Shown in pieces: positions 15,645 to 23,930 of a stretch of DNA of 64,000 bases. Where the stretch lies: positions 1,426,001 through 1,490,000 of the forward strand of contig NZ_CP073696.1 of NCBI RefSeq assembly GCF_025264645.1. Direction: 5' to 3'. This DNA comes from Edaphobacter lichenicola. GTDB lineage: Bacteria; Acidobacteriota; Terriglobia; Terriglobales; Acidobacteriaceae. Made by a program: the position numbers and the translations under genes. Position 1 is the first letter of the stretch, and every line of letters starts with the position of its first letter. The notes beneath the pieces were generated by a model. It was not told where the DNA came from. It saw only the letters and a list, made by a program, of their open reading frames with translations, and made no database searches.

Positions 15645-18071
15645 ATGACAAATCAACCAAAAAAAGCGCTGAGCGGTGATGTTCGTAAGCTCCCAATGAT
15701 GCCCATTCGTGACATGGTCATCTTTCCTCACATGATGACTCCGTTTGTAGTGGGCCGCGAATCGAGTGTTCGTGCACTCGAGGAGGCACTATCAAGCGAT
15801 CGGAAGATATTCCTCGCTACACAGCATGATGCTTCTGTGGATGAACCGAATGCAGACGACATTTATGAGACGGGCACGATCGGCAATATCGTCCAAAGCG
15901 TCAAGATGCCGGACGGCAACATTAAAGTATTAGTTGAAGGCGTTGAACGGGCGCGGGCAACCGAAGTGAATGACGTTGACGGTTTTTTCGTCGCCACCGT
16001 ACGCACTGGTCAAACCCAGCTCGAGATGACACCGCAAGTGGAACAGTTAATGCAGCGTGTCCACTCTCTATTTGAGCAGTATGTAAAGCTGCAGCAATCG
16101 CTCAACTACGAGACGATGGCGGCCAGCGTCCGCGCGGACGAGCCAGCCAAACTAGCCGATACGATCGCCGCGAATCTACAACTGTCGATCGAGGAGAAAC
16201 AGCAGTTGCTGGAGGTTTTCGATCCAGAGGATCGATTATCCAAGGTTGCGGACGTGCTGGATGTTGCGATTGAGAAGCTTAATATGGATCGCACCATTCA
16301 GTCGCGAGTGAAGCGGCAGATGGAGAAGGCTCAAAAAGAGTACTACCTCAACGAGAAGATCAAGGCTATCCAGAAGGAGCTTGGTCGCGGCGAGAAGTCT
16401 GAGTTTGACGAACTCAAGAAGAAGATCGAAGCGGCAGGAATGCCGAAGGACGTGCTGGAAAAGTCGCTGCAGGAGCTGAAGAAGCTTGAGGCTATGCCTC
16501 CAATGTCGGCTGAGTCGACCGTATCGCGAAACTACCTCGATTGGCTTCTTGCGGTCCCTTGGAAGAAGCGGTCAAAGGAGATTCGTTCTATCGAGCATGC
16601 CGAACAGATTCTGAACGAAGACCACTATGGTTTGGAAAAGATCAAGGAACGGATTCTCGAGTTTCTTGCTGTTCGACAGTTGGTGAAGAATCCAAAGGGT
16701 TCAATTCTGTGCTTTGTCGGGCCTCCGGGCGTAGGTAAGACGTCTTTGGGTATGTCGATCGCTAAGGCTACCGGGCGTAAGTTCGTCAGGATGTCGCTTG
16801 GCGGTGTTCGAGACGAGGCTGAGATTCGGGGACATCGGAGGACTTACATCGGTGCGCTGCCCGGGCAGATCATCCAGTCGATGAAGAAGGCCGGGACCAA
16901 GAACCCGGTGTTCATGCTGGATGAGATCGACAAGATGGCTTCGGACTTCCGCGGCGATCCGGCGAGTGCCCTGCTTGAGGTGCTCGATCCAGAACAGAAT
17001 ACGTCGTTCCAGGATCATTACCTGGATGTCGAATATGATCTGTCGCAGGTGCTCTTTGTTGCGACCGCAAATGTGCTGCATACGATTCCGGGGCCCTTGC
17101 AGGATCGTATGGAGATCCTTCGGCTGCATGGTTATACCGAGGTTGAGAAGCTGGAGATCGCCAAGCAATACCTGGTGAAGAAGCAGCGAGAAGGCACTGG
17201 ACTGACTGAAGAGCAGATCATCTTCGAGGACGATGCGCTTCGGCAGATCATTCGCGGTTACACGCGAGAGGCCGGCGTCCGAAATCTGGAGCGCGAGATC
17301 GGGAACGTTTGCCGCAAGGTTGCGCGCCGTGTCGTGAAGAACGGTGCGGAGCATAAGGAGACGATCACTGGCGAGAACATCAGTGACATCCTCGGCGTGG
17401 CGAAGTTCCGCGACTCGCAGGTGCATGAGAAGAGCGAAGTCGGTCTTGTCACGGGTCTGGCCTGGACCGAAATGGGCGGAACAATTTTGCAGACCGAGGT
17501 GCAGGTGCTCGACGGTAAAGGCAAGATGACGGCCACCGGGCAACTGGGCGACGTGATGCAGGAGTCGGCTCAGGCTGCGCTCACGTATATTCGCTCGCGT
17601 TCGCATCATCTTGGGCTGGCGAAGGACTTTTACAAGAACGTCGACATCCATGTTCACGTGCCGGAGGGAGCGATCCCGAAGGATGGTCCGTCGGCAGGAA
17701 TTACGCTGGCTACCGGTCTTGCGAGCGCGCTCACCAAGATCAAGGTGCGGCGTGATATCGCCATGACCGGCGAGATTACTCTGCGCGGCAAGGTGCTCCC
17801 CATCGGCGGGTTGAAGGAGAAGCTGCTTGCTGCTCATCGTGCGGGTATCTTCGAGGCGATTCTGCCTGAGGAGAACCGCAAGGACATGGCTGATCTGCCA
17901 GAGTTGCTGAAGAGCAGCATGAAGCTGCACTTCGTCGAGGAGATGGACCAGGTGCTGAAGCTTGCGCTCGAGGGAAATCTGCCCGAGCTTCGGGAAGAGA
18001 CTCCTGAAGCGCTGACTCCAGTGCTTCCTCCAGCAGGGATTGATATTCCACAACCTCTCTCTCATCAGTAG
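15645..18071 (+). CDS. lon: ATP-dependent protease Lon
   Basis: 808 residues, full-length LonA. The N-terminal substrate-binding domain (about 1-210) is followed by a coiled-coil region ([17 protein letters not shown]). The AAA+ module has Walker A GPPGVGKT at 359-366 and FMLDEIDKM as Walker B. The C-terminal peptidase domain has the Ser683 (PKDGPSAG) / Lys726 (GGLKEK) catalytic dyad. Lon degrades misfolded and regulatory proteins in the cytoplasm. ATG 15645 is preceded by GGAGAGAG. Monocistronic, ending in a strong hairpin. Confidence 0.98.
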   Translation: MTNQPKKALSGDVRKLPMMPIRDMVIFPHMMTPFVVGRESSVRALEEALSSDRKIFLATQHDASVDEPNADDIYETGTIGNIVQSVKMPDGNIKVLVEGVERARATEVNDVDGFFVATVRTGQTQLEMTPQVEQLMQRVHSLFEQYVKLQQSLNYETMAASVRADEPAKLADTIAANLQLSIEEKQQLLEVFDPEDRLSKVADVLDVAIEKLNMDRTIQSRVKRQMEKAQKEYYLNEKIKAIQKELGRGEKSEFDELKKKIEAAGMPKDVLEKSLQELKKLEAMPPMSAESTVSRNYLDWLLAVPWKKRSKEIRSIEHAEQILNEDHYGLEKIKERILEFLAVRQLVKNPKGSILCFVGPPGVGKTSLGMSIAKATGRKFVRMSLGGVRDEAEIRGHRRTYIGALPGQIIQSMKKAGTKNPVFMLDEIDKMASDFRGDPASALLEVLDPEQNTSFQDHYLDVEYDLSQVLFVATANVLHTIPGPLQDRMEILRLHGYTEVEKLEIAKQYLVKKQREGTGLTEEQIIFEDDALRQIIRGYTREAGVRNLEREIGNVCRKVARRVVKNGAEHKETITGENISDILGVAKFRDSQVHEKSEVGLVTGLAWTEMGGTILQTEVQVLDGKGKMTATGQLGDVMQESAQAALTYIRSRSHHLGLAKDFYKNVDIHVHVPEGAIPKDGPSAGITLATGLASALTKIKVRRDIAMTGEITLRGKVLPIGGLKEKLLAAHRAGIFEAILPEENRKDMADLPELLKSSMKLHFVEEMDQVLKLALEGNLPELREETPEALTPVLPPAGIDIPQPLSHQ

Positions 18072-18087
18072 GGCTGCAAGTATATGA

Positions 18088-18120
18088 ACAAATGCCGAAC
18101 CCAATGGGTTCGGCATTTGT
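18088..18120 (+). terminator. Terminator hairpin after lon
   Basis: A perfect 15-pair inverted repeat (ACAAATGCCGAACCC / GGGTTCGGCATTTGT) around a 3-base loop, 17 bases after the lon stop. The T tract is short, so it may work in both directions between lon and the opposing small gene. Confidence 0.8.
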
Positions 18121-18145
18121 CGTTACCGTGACTTGGTGAAGAATT

Positions 18146-18295
18146 CTAGACTGCGCGCCTGCCACCGACAAAGTTCATGATGATCGAGATCAACGCAAAG
18201 ATAAGCAGCAGATGAATGAGGAAGCTGCTGATGTGCAGAACGAAGAACCCGCCAAGCCAGAGCAAAACCAATACAACCGCCAGAATGAGAAACAT
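18146..18295 (-). CDS. Small hydrophobic membrane protein, lmo0937 family
   Basis: A 49-residue frame, ATG 18295 to TAG 18146. It begins MFLILAVVLVLLWLGGFFVL, and a second hydrophobic stretch (FLIHLLLIFALISIIMNFVG) follows the HISS loop, giving two membrane helices. The tail is GGRRAV. This matches the small lmo0937-type proteins found widely in bacteria (W-x-x-G-F-F/V ... IHLLL). AGG precedes the start. The role is unknown; members are often linked to envelope stress. It lies tail-to-tail with lon. Confidence 0.8.
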   Translation of the reverse strand: MFLILAVVLVLLWLGGFFVLHISSFLIHLLLIFALISIIMNFVGGRRAV

Positions 18296-18745
18296 GATGA
18301 CCTACTTTCGTAAAATAAATTGGCGCATCGGCGCAAGTGTTTACAGCTCATATGAGCTATAGAGCCACGAATTCGTTGCTCGGGCCCTTCAGATAGCTCA
18401 GATCGGACCGCCCCTCCATGCTCTTATTCCCTTCCCCTCATATGTCTTCGGCTCCTTCACCGTTGAGGGTCCCCCCTCCCCCCTGGTCATAAGTAACCTA
18501 TTTTCATTTATTTACAAAAAATGCCCCACTGCAAATATTTCATATCAAAAGGGTTGCGCCCAAATATTACCAACCAAAGGGGTTACGAGCCCAGCATCAA
18601 ATGAATAAAGCCCCGTCTGAGAGAGCGGGGCCTTTTCAATCCTGTATTCAAGTGTAACCGGCTGAGGTAAACTCATACGCCAGGCGTATGTCTTTGCAGG
18701 GATTAGGGATACAGGGTTTTGGGGCTTGACAAGATTTGCCGGGTA
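18296..18745 (+). other. 450-base intergenic region with palindromes and repeats
   Basis: No gene is seen. It holds a perfect 14-base palindrome AGCTCATATGAGCT (18345-18358) and a pyrimidine run CCCCCCTCCCCCC near 18472-18483. Two related motifs, AAAAGGGTTGCGCCC (from about 18547) and AAAGGGGTTACGAGCCC (from about 18577), sit in an A/T-rich stretch. A terminator hairpin is at 18607-18636, and CATACGCC-A-GGCGTATG is at 18674-18690. The poly-C plus AAAGGGGTTA arrangement looks like an intergenic repeat family of Terriglobia genomes, recalled rather than searched. Confidence 0.45.
18607..18636. terminator. GC-rich terminator, likely bidirectional
   Basis: AAAGCCCCG pairs with CGGGGCCTTTT around a 10-base loop. 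On the plus strand it ends in CTTTT; on the minus strand it ends in CTTTATT. It is probably the terminator of the GNAT gene, which reads toward it. Confidence 0.7.
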
Positions 18746-19708
18746 TTAACGCCAGTCGTCGATCACGTAGGCGTCAGCACGATTGAACCCTTCTGCATGC
18801 GGACGGTGCATCGCGACGCCTTGTAGGGTAACTTGATAACCGCGAGATCGAATTCGCCGATAGGCATCTTCCCGAGCGGAGTTCATGCCAGCCTCTACAG
18901 AGACTCCACGTGAGGACGCGAACGCCTCAAAGGCATCCAATAGTCCGTCGAAACGTTCGCCTGCGCCTGTGCCACCGCGAGCGGCAGCGAACTTGACGTA
19001 GCAGGTCTTCTCTCCACCTTCGGATCCAGATCCGTGCATGCAGACGGCAAAGGCGTCAAGAACACCACGTGTGTAGGTCAACACGACATCGCCGGTGCGT
19101 TGTGCGTGCACTGCCCGTATCTCGGCGGTGAGGTCGAGACCTTTATCGATCCTGTGGCTCAGCTTGCGGCATGCTTGAATGGCCAGCTCGCGCGGGCTCT
19201 TCTTCAATGACGACAGCAATACCGGCGCATTCGTACGTTCGGCAAGAGGAGTCGGGTTGGCTTCGGGAGTGAACGTCATGATGGCGGTGAGATAGCGCGG
19301 CCAGTAGCCGAACTTTTGATACAGGCTCACATGTTTGGCGCTCTGCGCGAACGTGAACAGGCCGGTGTGACGTACGCCCCACCTGTCGAAGGTTGAGATT
19401 GTGGATTGGAGGAGCAGCTTCGCCACGCCACGATCCCAGTACTCCGGCAGTATGGTCAGTGGGCCGAAGAACGCGAACGAGCCCCAGCGCGTAACTACGT
19501 TCGTTCCGATCAGGCGGTTGCCTTCGCGTGCCGCGAGTACTTTCACGTTGGGCGAATGCCAACGGGGCGTCATAAAGTTGCGGTCGCCCATGAAGTCGGA
19601 GGGATTGGGCACCCCCAAAAACGTTCCAAAGGCCAGCCGGACGATGCGATCCGCCTCTTCGACTTCGCTACGCTTTATGAGAGCAACTTTGAATTGGCTT
19701 GCCGGCAT
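18746..19708 (-). CDS. GNAT-family N-acetyltransferase
   Basis: 320 residues. The N-terminal half is a GNAT fold with the acetyl-CoA loop region LPEYWDRGVAKLLLQSTI (motif A) near residues 88-105, followed by LYQKFGYWPR (motif B). The C-terminal half is a second, weaker domain with GERFDGLLDAFEAFASSRG and ends DAYVIDDWR. AGGAG lies 9 bases before ATG 19708. The substrate cannot be named. Stand-alone gene, divergent from the hydrolase at 19984. Confidence 0.8.
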   Translation of the reverse strand: MPASQFKVALIKRSEVEEADRIVRLAFGTFLGVPNPSDFMGDRNFMTPRWHSPNVKVLAAREGNRLIGTNVVTRWGSFAFFGPLTILPEYWDRGVAKLLLQSTISTFDRWGVRHTGLFTFAQSAKHVSLYQKFGYWPRYLTAIMTFTPEANPTPLAERTNAPVLLSSLKKSPRELAIQACRKLSHRIDKGLDLTAEIRAVHAQRTGDVVLTYTRGVLDAFAVCMHGSGSEGGEKTCYVKFAAARGGTGAGERFDGLLDAFEAFASSRGVSVEAGMNSAREDAYRRIRSRGYQVTLQGVAMHRPHAEGFNRADAYVIDDWR

Positions 19709-19983
19709 TGGTTAAGCTCCTGTGTAGCCCGCGATTCTATCCATTTGAGCCACAATATGGCGATAGCCAATTTCTCACTTGTCGCGCAGACCACAGAGGG
19801 CGTGTTTCTCAAAAATTCCGGCAAAAACTGAGATCATGCGGCCAAGATCCACCATCGAATGAACGGAAATCTGAAACAACTTGTTCAGTGTGATTCCGTA
19901 TAGACTGGAGTCGCTTCGGCCTTGATTTCGGCCCCTTCCCCGTTATCGGTACGACAAATTTATTTTTGAAACGGAGACGCACT

Positions 19984-20877
19984 ATGACTGCAGCCAACGC
20001 TTCCCCTCGCGAGGTATTTCCAGTTCACTACAAGACTGTTCGGATTAAAGAACAGGATGTGTTCTATCGAGAGGCAGGATCGCAATCCGCTCCTGTGATC
20101 CTGCTGTTGCACGGATTTCCAACTTCATCGAATATGTTTCGCAACCTGATTCCGCGGCTTGCGCCGTCGTTTCGCGTGATCGCTCCTGACTATCCTGGCT
20201 TCGGTATGAGCAGTATGCCCGATCACACGAGCTTCGCTTACACCTTTGAAAATTTGACGAACATTGTGGAGGGATTTGTTACGACGCTTGGTCTCAGCAA
20301 GTACTCCCTGTATGTGATGGACTATGGCGCGCCGATTGGTTATCGCCTTGCGCTGCGGCAGCCCGACCGGGTGCAGGCGCTGATCGTACAGAATGGCAAT
20401 GCGTACGACGAGGGTCTGCTTAAATTCTGGGATCCGATCAAGGCGTACTGGGCTTCTCCCACGCAGGCAAACCGGGAGGCGCTTTATTTTCTGGTCGAGC
20501 AGAAGGCGACGCAGTGGCAGTACGAAAATGGCGTGGCTGATAAGACGCTGCTGGACCCGACGACGTGGATCGTGGATCAGGTCGGGCTGGATCGCGCTGG
20601 GAATCGAGACATCCAGATGGACCTGTTTCTCTCCTATGGAACGAATGTGCCGCTATACCCGGACTTTCAGGCCTTCTTCCGGAAGTATCAACCGCCAACG
20701 CTCATCGTCTGGGGCAAGAACGATTTCATCTTTCCGCCGGAGGGTGCGGCTCCGTACAGTCGCGATCTGAAGATACTGGAGACACACTTGTTGGACACGG
20801 GCCACTTCGCGTTGGAGACGCATGGGGAAGAGATTGGGAGCCGGATCGAAGGGTTTCTCACAAAACAGAAACTCTAG
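19984..20877 (+). CDS. Alpha/beta hydrolase with Asp nucleophile (haloalkane dehalogenase / epoxide hydrolase-like)
   Basis: 297 residues from ATG 19984 (GGAG 8 bases upstream; a TTG at 19966 is a weaker alternative). Oxyanion motif HGFPTSSN is at 43-50. The nucleophile elbow is VMDYGAPIG with Asp113 where esterases have Ser. The acid is probably in VWGKNDFIFP and the catalytic His in LDTGHFALE. Asp nucleophiles are characteristic of haloalkane dehalogenases and epoxide hydrolases; the halide-binding tryptophan next to the nucleophile is replaced by Tyr114. The substrate is unknown. It is followed by a strong terminator. Confidence 0.85.
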   Translation: MTAANASPREVFPVHYKTVRIKEQDVFYREAGSQSAPVILLLHGFPTSSNMFRNLIPRLAPSFRVIAPDYPGFGMSSMPDHTSFAYTFENLTNIVEGFVTTLGLSKYSLYVMDYGAPIGYRLALRQPDRVQALIVQNGNAYDEGLLKFWDPIKAYWASPTQANREALYFLVEQKATQWQYENGVADKTLLDPTTWIVDQVGLDRAGNRDIQMDLFLSYGTNVPLYPDFQAFFRKYQPPTLIVWGKNDFIFPPEGAAPYSRDLKILETHLLDTGHFALETHGEEIGSRIEGFLTKQKL

Positions 20878-20900
20878 TGTGAGGCGGATCGATCTTAACG

Positions 20901-20939
20901 ACGATGCCTCTCGCAACCGGCTGCGAGAGGCATCGTTTT
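20901..20939 (+). terminator. Terminator after the hydrolase gene
   Basis: Perfect 15-pair stem ACGATGCCTCTCGCA / TGCGAGAGGCATCGT with loop ACCGGC, then a TTTT run. It starts 24 bases after the stop codon, between convergent genes, so it may also serve the minus-strand operon. Confidence 0.92.
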
Positions 20940-20972
20940 CCTCAATGTTTCTTGAGTTGCTAACTGATACGA

Positions 20973-21254
20973 CTAGAAGCTGCCGCCCGCGATGGAGGGG
21001 ATGAGCATGACTTCGTCGCCATCCTGGAAGGCGTAGGTTTCGCCGCCGAGGAAGCGGATGTCTTCCTCGTTGACGTAGATGTTGATGAAGCGGCGAAGTT
21101 TGCCCTCTTCATCTTTGATCTGCGTTGAGAGTGCGGGGAAGGTCGTATCGATGTCGGCGATGAGACCGGGAAGATTCTGCGCGGTGGAGCTGAATTGCTT
21201 GCGGCCATCGGTATGGCGGATGAAGGCAGTGGGAAGTGTAACCTTGATCGACAT
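20973..21254 (-). CDS. Ubiquitin-like sulfur-carrier protein (MoaD/ThiS/CysO family) with GGSF tail
   Basis: 93 residues from ATG 21254, which overlaps the TAA of the upstream PLP enzyme gene (TAATG), so translation is coupled. The sequence fits the beta-grasp MoaD/CysO fold (IKVTLPTAFIRHTDG, LPGLIADIDTTFPALSTQI, NIYVNEEDIRFLGGE, DGDEVMLIPSIAGG). Sulfur carriers end in Gly-Gly, which is adenylated and thiocarboxylated. Here two residues, Ser-Phe, follow. The QbsE carrier has a similar Gly-Gly-Cys-Phe end that must be trimmed by a JAMM protease. The context points to amino-acid sulfur transfer rather than molybdopterin. Confidence 0.85.
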   Translation of the reverse strand: MSIKVTLPTAFIRHTDGRKQFSSTAQNLPGLIADIDTTFPALSTQIKDEEGKLRRFINIYVNEEDIRFLGGETYAFQDGDEVMLIPSIAGGSF

Positions 21255-22534
21255 TAATTTACTCCTGCTATGGCCAGTTCGGGCTCTGTGATTCCGTCGA
21301 GTTCGCGGATGTAGGCGTCGAAGTCTGCGAGCCGCGGGCGGACGGCGCGTTCCTGCTGGTAGTGACCGGTAAGTGCGTCGGTTGTCTTGAGGCCGTTGCC
21401 GGTGATGCACGTCACGGTGATTTCGTCTGGCGATATGCGGCCGTCAGCGTAGAGGCGTGCTGTGACTGCGGTCGTGACGCCGCCTGCGGTCTCAGTGAAG
21501 ATGCCTTCGGTCTCGGCGAGCTCCTGTATGCCGGAGACGATCTCGACGTCGGATACGTCTTCTGCCCAGCCGCCGCTGCTGCGGATCATCTTTGCGGCGG
21601 CGGGGCCGTCGGCTGGATTGCCGATGGCGAGGGAGCGGGCGATGGTGTTGGGCCGCTGTGGTTCGATGTAGTCGGCGCCCGATTTGACGGCGACTGAGAT
21701 GGGCGAGCAGCCGGTGGCCTGGGCACCGAAGAAGCGAACTGGCTTGTCTTCGACGAGGCCGAGGTAAATGAGCTCGTTGAAGGCTTTGCGAATTTTGCGG
21801 ATGAGCGAGCCGCCAGCCATGGGGACGACGACGTTGTCGGGAAGACGCCAGCCGAGTTGCTCGGCGATCTCGTAGCCGACGGTCTTGGAGCCTTCGGCGT
21901 AGTAGGGGCGGAGGTTTACGTTGACGAGGCCCCAGGCATATTCGTCGGCGATCTGGGTGCAGAGGCGGTTGACGTGGTCGTAGTTGCCATCGATGCGGAT
22001 GAGGCGGGCGCCGTAGACCTGAGTGTTGAGGATCTTGGCGGGCTCGAGGTCGGCTGGGACGAGGATGGTGGCCTTGAGGCCGAGGCGGGCGGCCTGGGCG
22101 GCGACAGAGTTGGCGAGGTTGCCGGTGGAGGAGCAACCGACAACGTCGAAGCCGAACTTCTGTGCGTTGGCGAGGGCGACGGAGACGACTCGATCTTTGA
22201 AGCTGAGGGTTGGGAAGCAGACGGCGTCATTCTTGATGTAGAGGTTGGTGGCACCGATGCGCTTGCCGAGGTTTTTTGCGCGGACGAGCGGGGTGAAGCC
22301 TACGGGGAGGTCGGGCTGGAAGCCTTCGGGGATGGGGAGGAGAGCGGCGTAACGCCAGATGTTGGCCGGGCCGGCTACGATGTTTTCCCGGGTGAAGATG
22401 CCGCGGGCGGCTTCGAGGTCATAGGCGATCTCGAGGGGGGCGAGGCAGTCGGGGCATGCGGAGAGCGGTTGGTTGCCAAATCGCTTGCCGCACTCGTTGC
22501 ACTTCAGCTCGTACCGGCTACAGGAGTAGTTCAT
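21254..22534 (-). CDS. Threonine-synthase-like PLP enzyme under a SAM riboswitch
   Basis: 426 residues. An N-terminal zinc-ribbon-like segment (CNEC at 12-15, CPDC at 27-30) is followed by a fold-type II PLP domain with the Schiff-base lysine K113 in PTLSFKDR, the substrate loop GCSSTGNLANSVAAQAA and the phosphate-binding region VVPMAGGSL. Overall it is most like threonine synthase (ThrC), which turns O-phosphohomoserine into threonine. However, it is preceded by a SAM-I riboswitch and coupled to a CysO/MoaD-type sulfur carrier. A sulfhydrylase making homocysteine or cysteine from a phosphorylated or acylated substrate is therefore a serious alternative. Start ATG 22534 with GGAAAG. Confidence 0.85.
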   Translation of the reverse strand: MNYSCSRYELKCNECGKRFGNQPLSACPDCLAPLEIAYDLEAARGIFTRENIVAGPANIWRYAALLPIPEGFQPDLPVGFTPLVRAKNLGKRIGATNLYIKNDAVCFPTLSFKDRVVSVALANAQKFGFDVVGCSSTGNLANSVAAQAARLGLKATILVPADLEPAKILNTQVYGARLIRIDGNYDHVNRLCTQIADEYAWGLVNVNLRPYYAEGSKTVGYEIAEQLGWRLPDNVVVPMAGGSLIRKIRKAFNELIYLGLVEDKPVRFFGAQATGCSPISVAVKSGADYIEPQRPNTIARSLAIGNPADGPAAAKMIRSSGGWAEDVSDVEIVSGIQELAETEGIFTETAGGVTTAVTARLYADGRISPDEITVTCITGNGLKTTDALTGHYQQERAVRPRLADFDAYIRELDGITEPELAIAGVN

Positions 22535-22613
22535 GATGCTCTTTCCGAGGGGAAAGGGTCTTGAACTTTGCGCTTGCTCTCTTTTTGGGGGTGCCGGATC
22601 GGCTAGGGAAGGT

Positions 22614-22665
22614 GAAAAACGGGGTGCAAGCTTGGAATTCGGGCTTGCGTGCTCCGAATCTCATG
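22614..22665 (-). terminator. Attenuator (terminator / antiterminator) of the SAM riboswitch
   Basis: On the minus strand GCAAGC and GCTTGC (plus 22643-22648 and 22626-22631) form a hairpin followed by five T (plus 22615-22619). The loop contains CCGAAT, which can instead pair with ATTCGG at the 3' strand of riboswitch helix P1. P1/terminator and antiterminator are thus mutually exclusive: SAM binding should end transcription before the PLP gene. Confidence 0.8.
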
Positions 22666-22777
22666 TTCCCTGCGGCCTAAAAGGCTCCCAGGAGAGAGTT
22701 GACACCGGTACGTCTTTGTTCTGTCCGGTTGTCGTGGCGTCAAAGGGCTCGTCCCTCAACCACTCTGCATGAAATTC
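22656..22777 (-). promoter_or_regulatory. SAM-I type riboswitch (S box)
   Basis: The minus-strand leader shows the conserved S-box core in order: AGAG, then GAGGGA, GAGCCC, TTTGACGCC and CGACAACC; after a P3 stem (ACCGG/CCGGT) comes GGTGTCAA. Helix P1 is complete: GAATTTCATG (22777-22768) pairs with CATGAGATTC (22665-22656), nine Watson-Crick pairs and one G-U. P4 is formed by CCTG/CAGG with inner GCCT/AGGC. The aptamer binds S-adenosylmethionine; in the clan this turns off methionine, cysteine or SAM synthesis genes. Confidence 0.9.
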
Positions 22778-22807
22778 AAATCTGCCGAAGCAGACTGGAA
22801 TACATCG

Positions 22808-22836
22808 TTTGTATCACAGGCTAGGCGGAACCGCAA
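22808..22836 (-). promoter_or_regulatory. Probable promoter of the SAM-riboswitch operon
   Basis: Minus-strand TTGCGG and TACAAA are separated by 17 bases, about 31 bases upstream of riboswitch helix P1. The match to sigma-A consensus is moderate; location supports it. Confidence 0.5.
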
Positions 22837-22974
22837 CTTGAGGAGATTTTGGGTGGTGGGTCAGTCAAATCGTCCCACTACCAGATTTTGACGCGGAAGT
22901 TGTATCGACAGGGGTCAGAGGGGTGAGTGTACTGAACTGGTGTGATCGCCCGACGTGATTGAGGAGATGAGCCG

Positions 22975-23280
22975 ATGAAGAGAGAGTTCGAGTTCGCTTC
23001 AAGTTTTGCGATGAGCGTGTTGTTGCTGGCTGGTTCGTTTGCTGTGGCGCAGAATGCGACGACGGCAAAGCCGAAGAAGGCTGCTACGAGTACAACAGCC
23101 GGTACGACGAGCTCGGCTCAAAGTGGGACCACAACTTCAACACAGACAACGCAGGCAGACGCGACGAGTCAGGCGAACGCTACCGCGCCAGTGACTGCTC
23201 AGGATCAAGCAACTGCAACGGCAAAGCCTAAGACGATGGTCAGTAAAGATAAGCGGACCATTCCAGTTCCTCAGCTATAA
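22975..23280 (+). CDS. Small secreted Thr/Ala-rich protein of unknown function
   Basis: 101 residues. A signal peptide (about 1-25, SVLLLAGSFAVAQ) is followed by a low-complexity tail dominated by Thr, Ala, Ser and Gln, with Lys-Pro patches and the end KRTIPVPQL. GAGGAG lies 8 bases before the ATG. No domain is recognised. Such proteins may be surface-exposed or periplasmic; no function can be assigned. It is divergent from the SAM-regulated operon. Confidence 0.65.
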   Translation: MKREFEFASSFAMSVLLLAGSFAVAQNATTAKPKKAATSTTAGTTSSAQSGTTTSTQTTQADATSQANATAPVTAQDQATATAKPKTMVSKDKRTIPVPQL

Positions 23281-23304
23281 AACGATTTCATCCGATTCTG
23301 TGTA

Positions 23305-23691
23305 TCACGCGGTCGGTGTGATGATGTCCTGGACGCCCTGTGCAAAGGCTGCGGGGTCGAACTCTGTGCGGAGGATCTCGTCCGGGCAATCGGTGAGGAT
23401 AGCGACGCGCCAGTTGCAGACGAAGGCGACCAGTTGCTGATGCTGGGCCGTTTTGATGGCCGAACACATCTTTTCAGCATGCGGGATGCCGGTTTCCCCT
23501 TCGACGTCGATTAGAACAAGGTCGTATTGGCGTGCCCAAAACATGGACAGGCCTTCGGTGTGGTTGAGGGTGGAGTCCACGTCGAATCCGTGCAGGCGTA
23601 GGACCTGGTCTCGGAGGGGGCGTATTGTTTCGCGGGTGCAGATGTGCAAGATAGAGCGCTTGCTACCGTTAGGGGTTTCCATGTTTTCCAT
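23305..23691 (-). CDS. Degenerate response-regulator receiver-like protein
   Basis: 128 residues with a receiver-like pattern: ILHICTRETIRPLRDQVLRLHGFDVDS, then YDLVLIDVEGE, where the aspartate sits at the usual phospho-acceptor position. The N-terminal Asp/Glu pair that binds magnesium is missing and no clear C-terminal lysine is seen, so normal phosphorylation is doubtful. No output domain is attached. It may be a stand-alone protein-interaction receiver. Confidence 0.6.
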   Translation of the reverse strand: MENMETPNGSKRSILHICTRETIRPLRDQVLRLHGFDVDSTLNHTEGLSMFWARQYDLVLIDVEGETGIPHAEKMCSAIKTAQHQQLVAFVCNWRVAILTDCPDEILRTEFDPAAFAQGVQDIITPTA

Positions 23692-23930
23692 TAGCTTTCA
23701 CTGAGGCGTCGATCCCTTCGTCGGCTGAAGCGAATCACGGCTCGATCTGTCTCAGGCGCAGTATTTCGGCTCTGCGACGTCTACCATTCTACTAGAGAGT
23801 GACGCAGTATCACCCTGCCAGTTAAGGTGCGTAAGCGTTCAAGTGGGGAAACATGGGACCAGCTGGGTGCGTGGTCTAGCGGCGGCCGGCCAAACCTGGA
23901 GATACATGGAACGATGTGGCTTGAACCGAG

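Noticed and set aside
16701..18116. A 471-codon minus-strand frame across lon
   Set aside because: It is the complement of the conserved Lon AAA+ and protease domains, has no ribosome site or recognisable domain, and crosses the lon terminator.
21857..22564. A 235-codon plus-strand frame over the PLP enzyme
   Set aside because: Its Gly/Glu/Asp/Val repeats are a shadow of a GC-rich gene; the other strand has clear PLP-enzyme motifs.
23692..23930. Possible tRNA or RNA gene in this gap
   Set aside because: No cloverleaf, T-loop or stable hairpin could be found; treated as promoter or spacer DNA.
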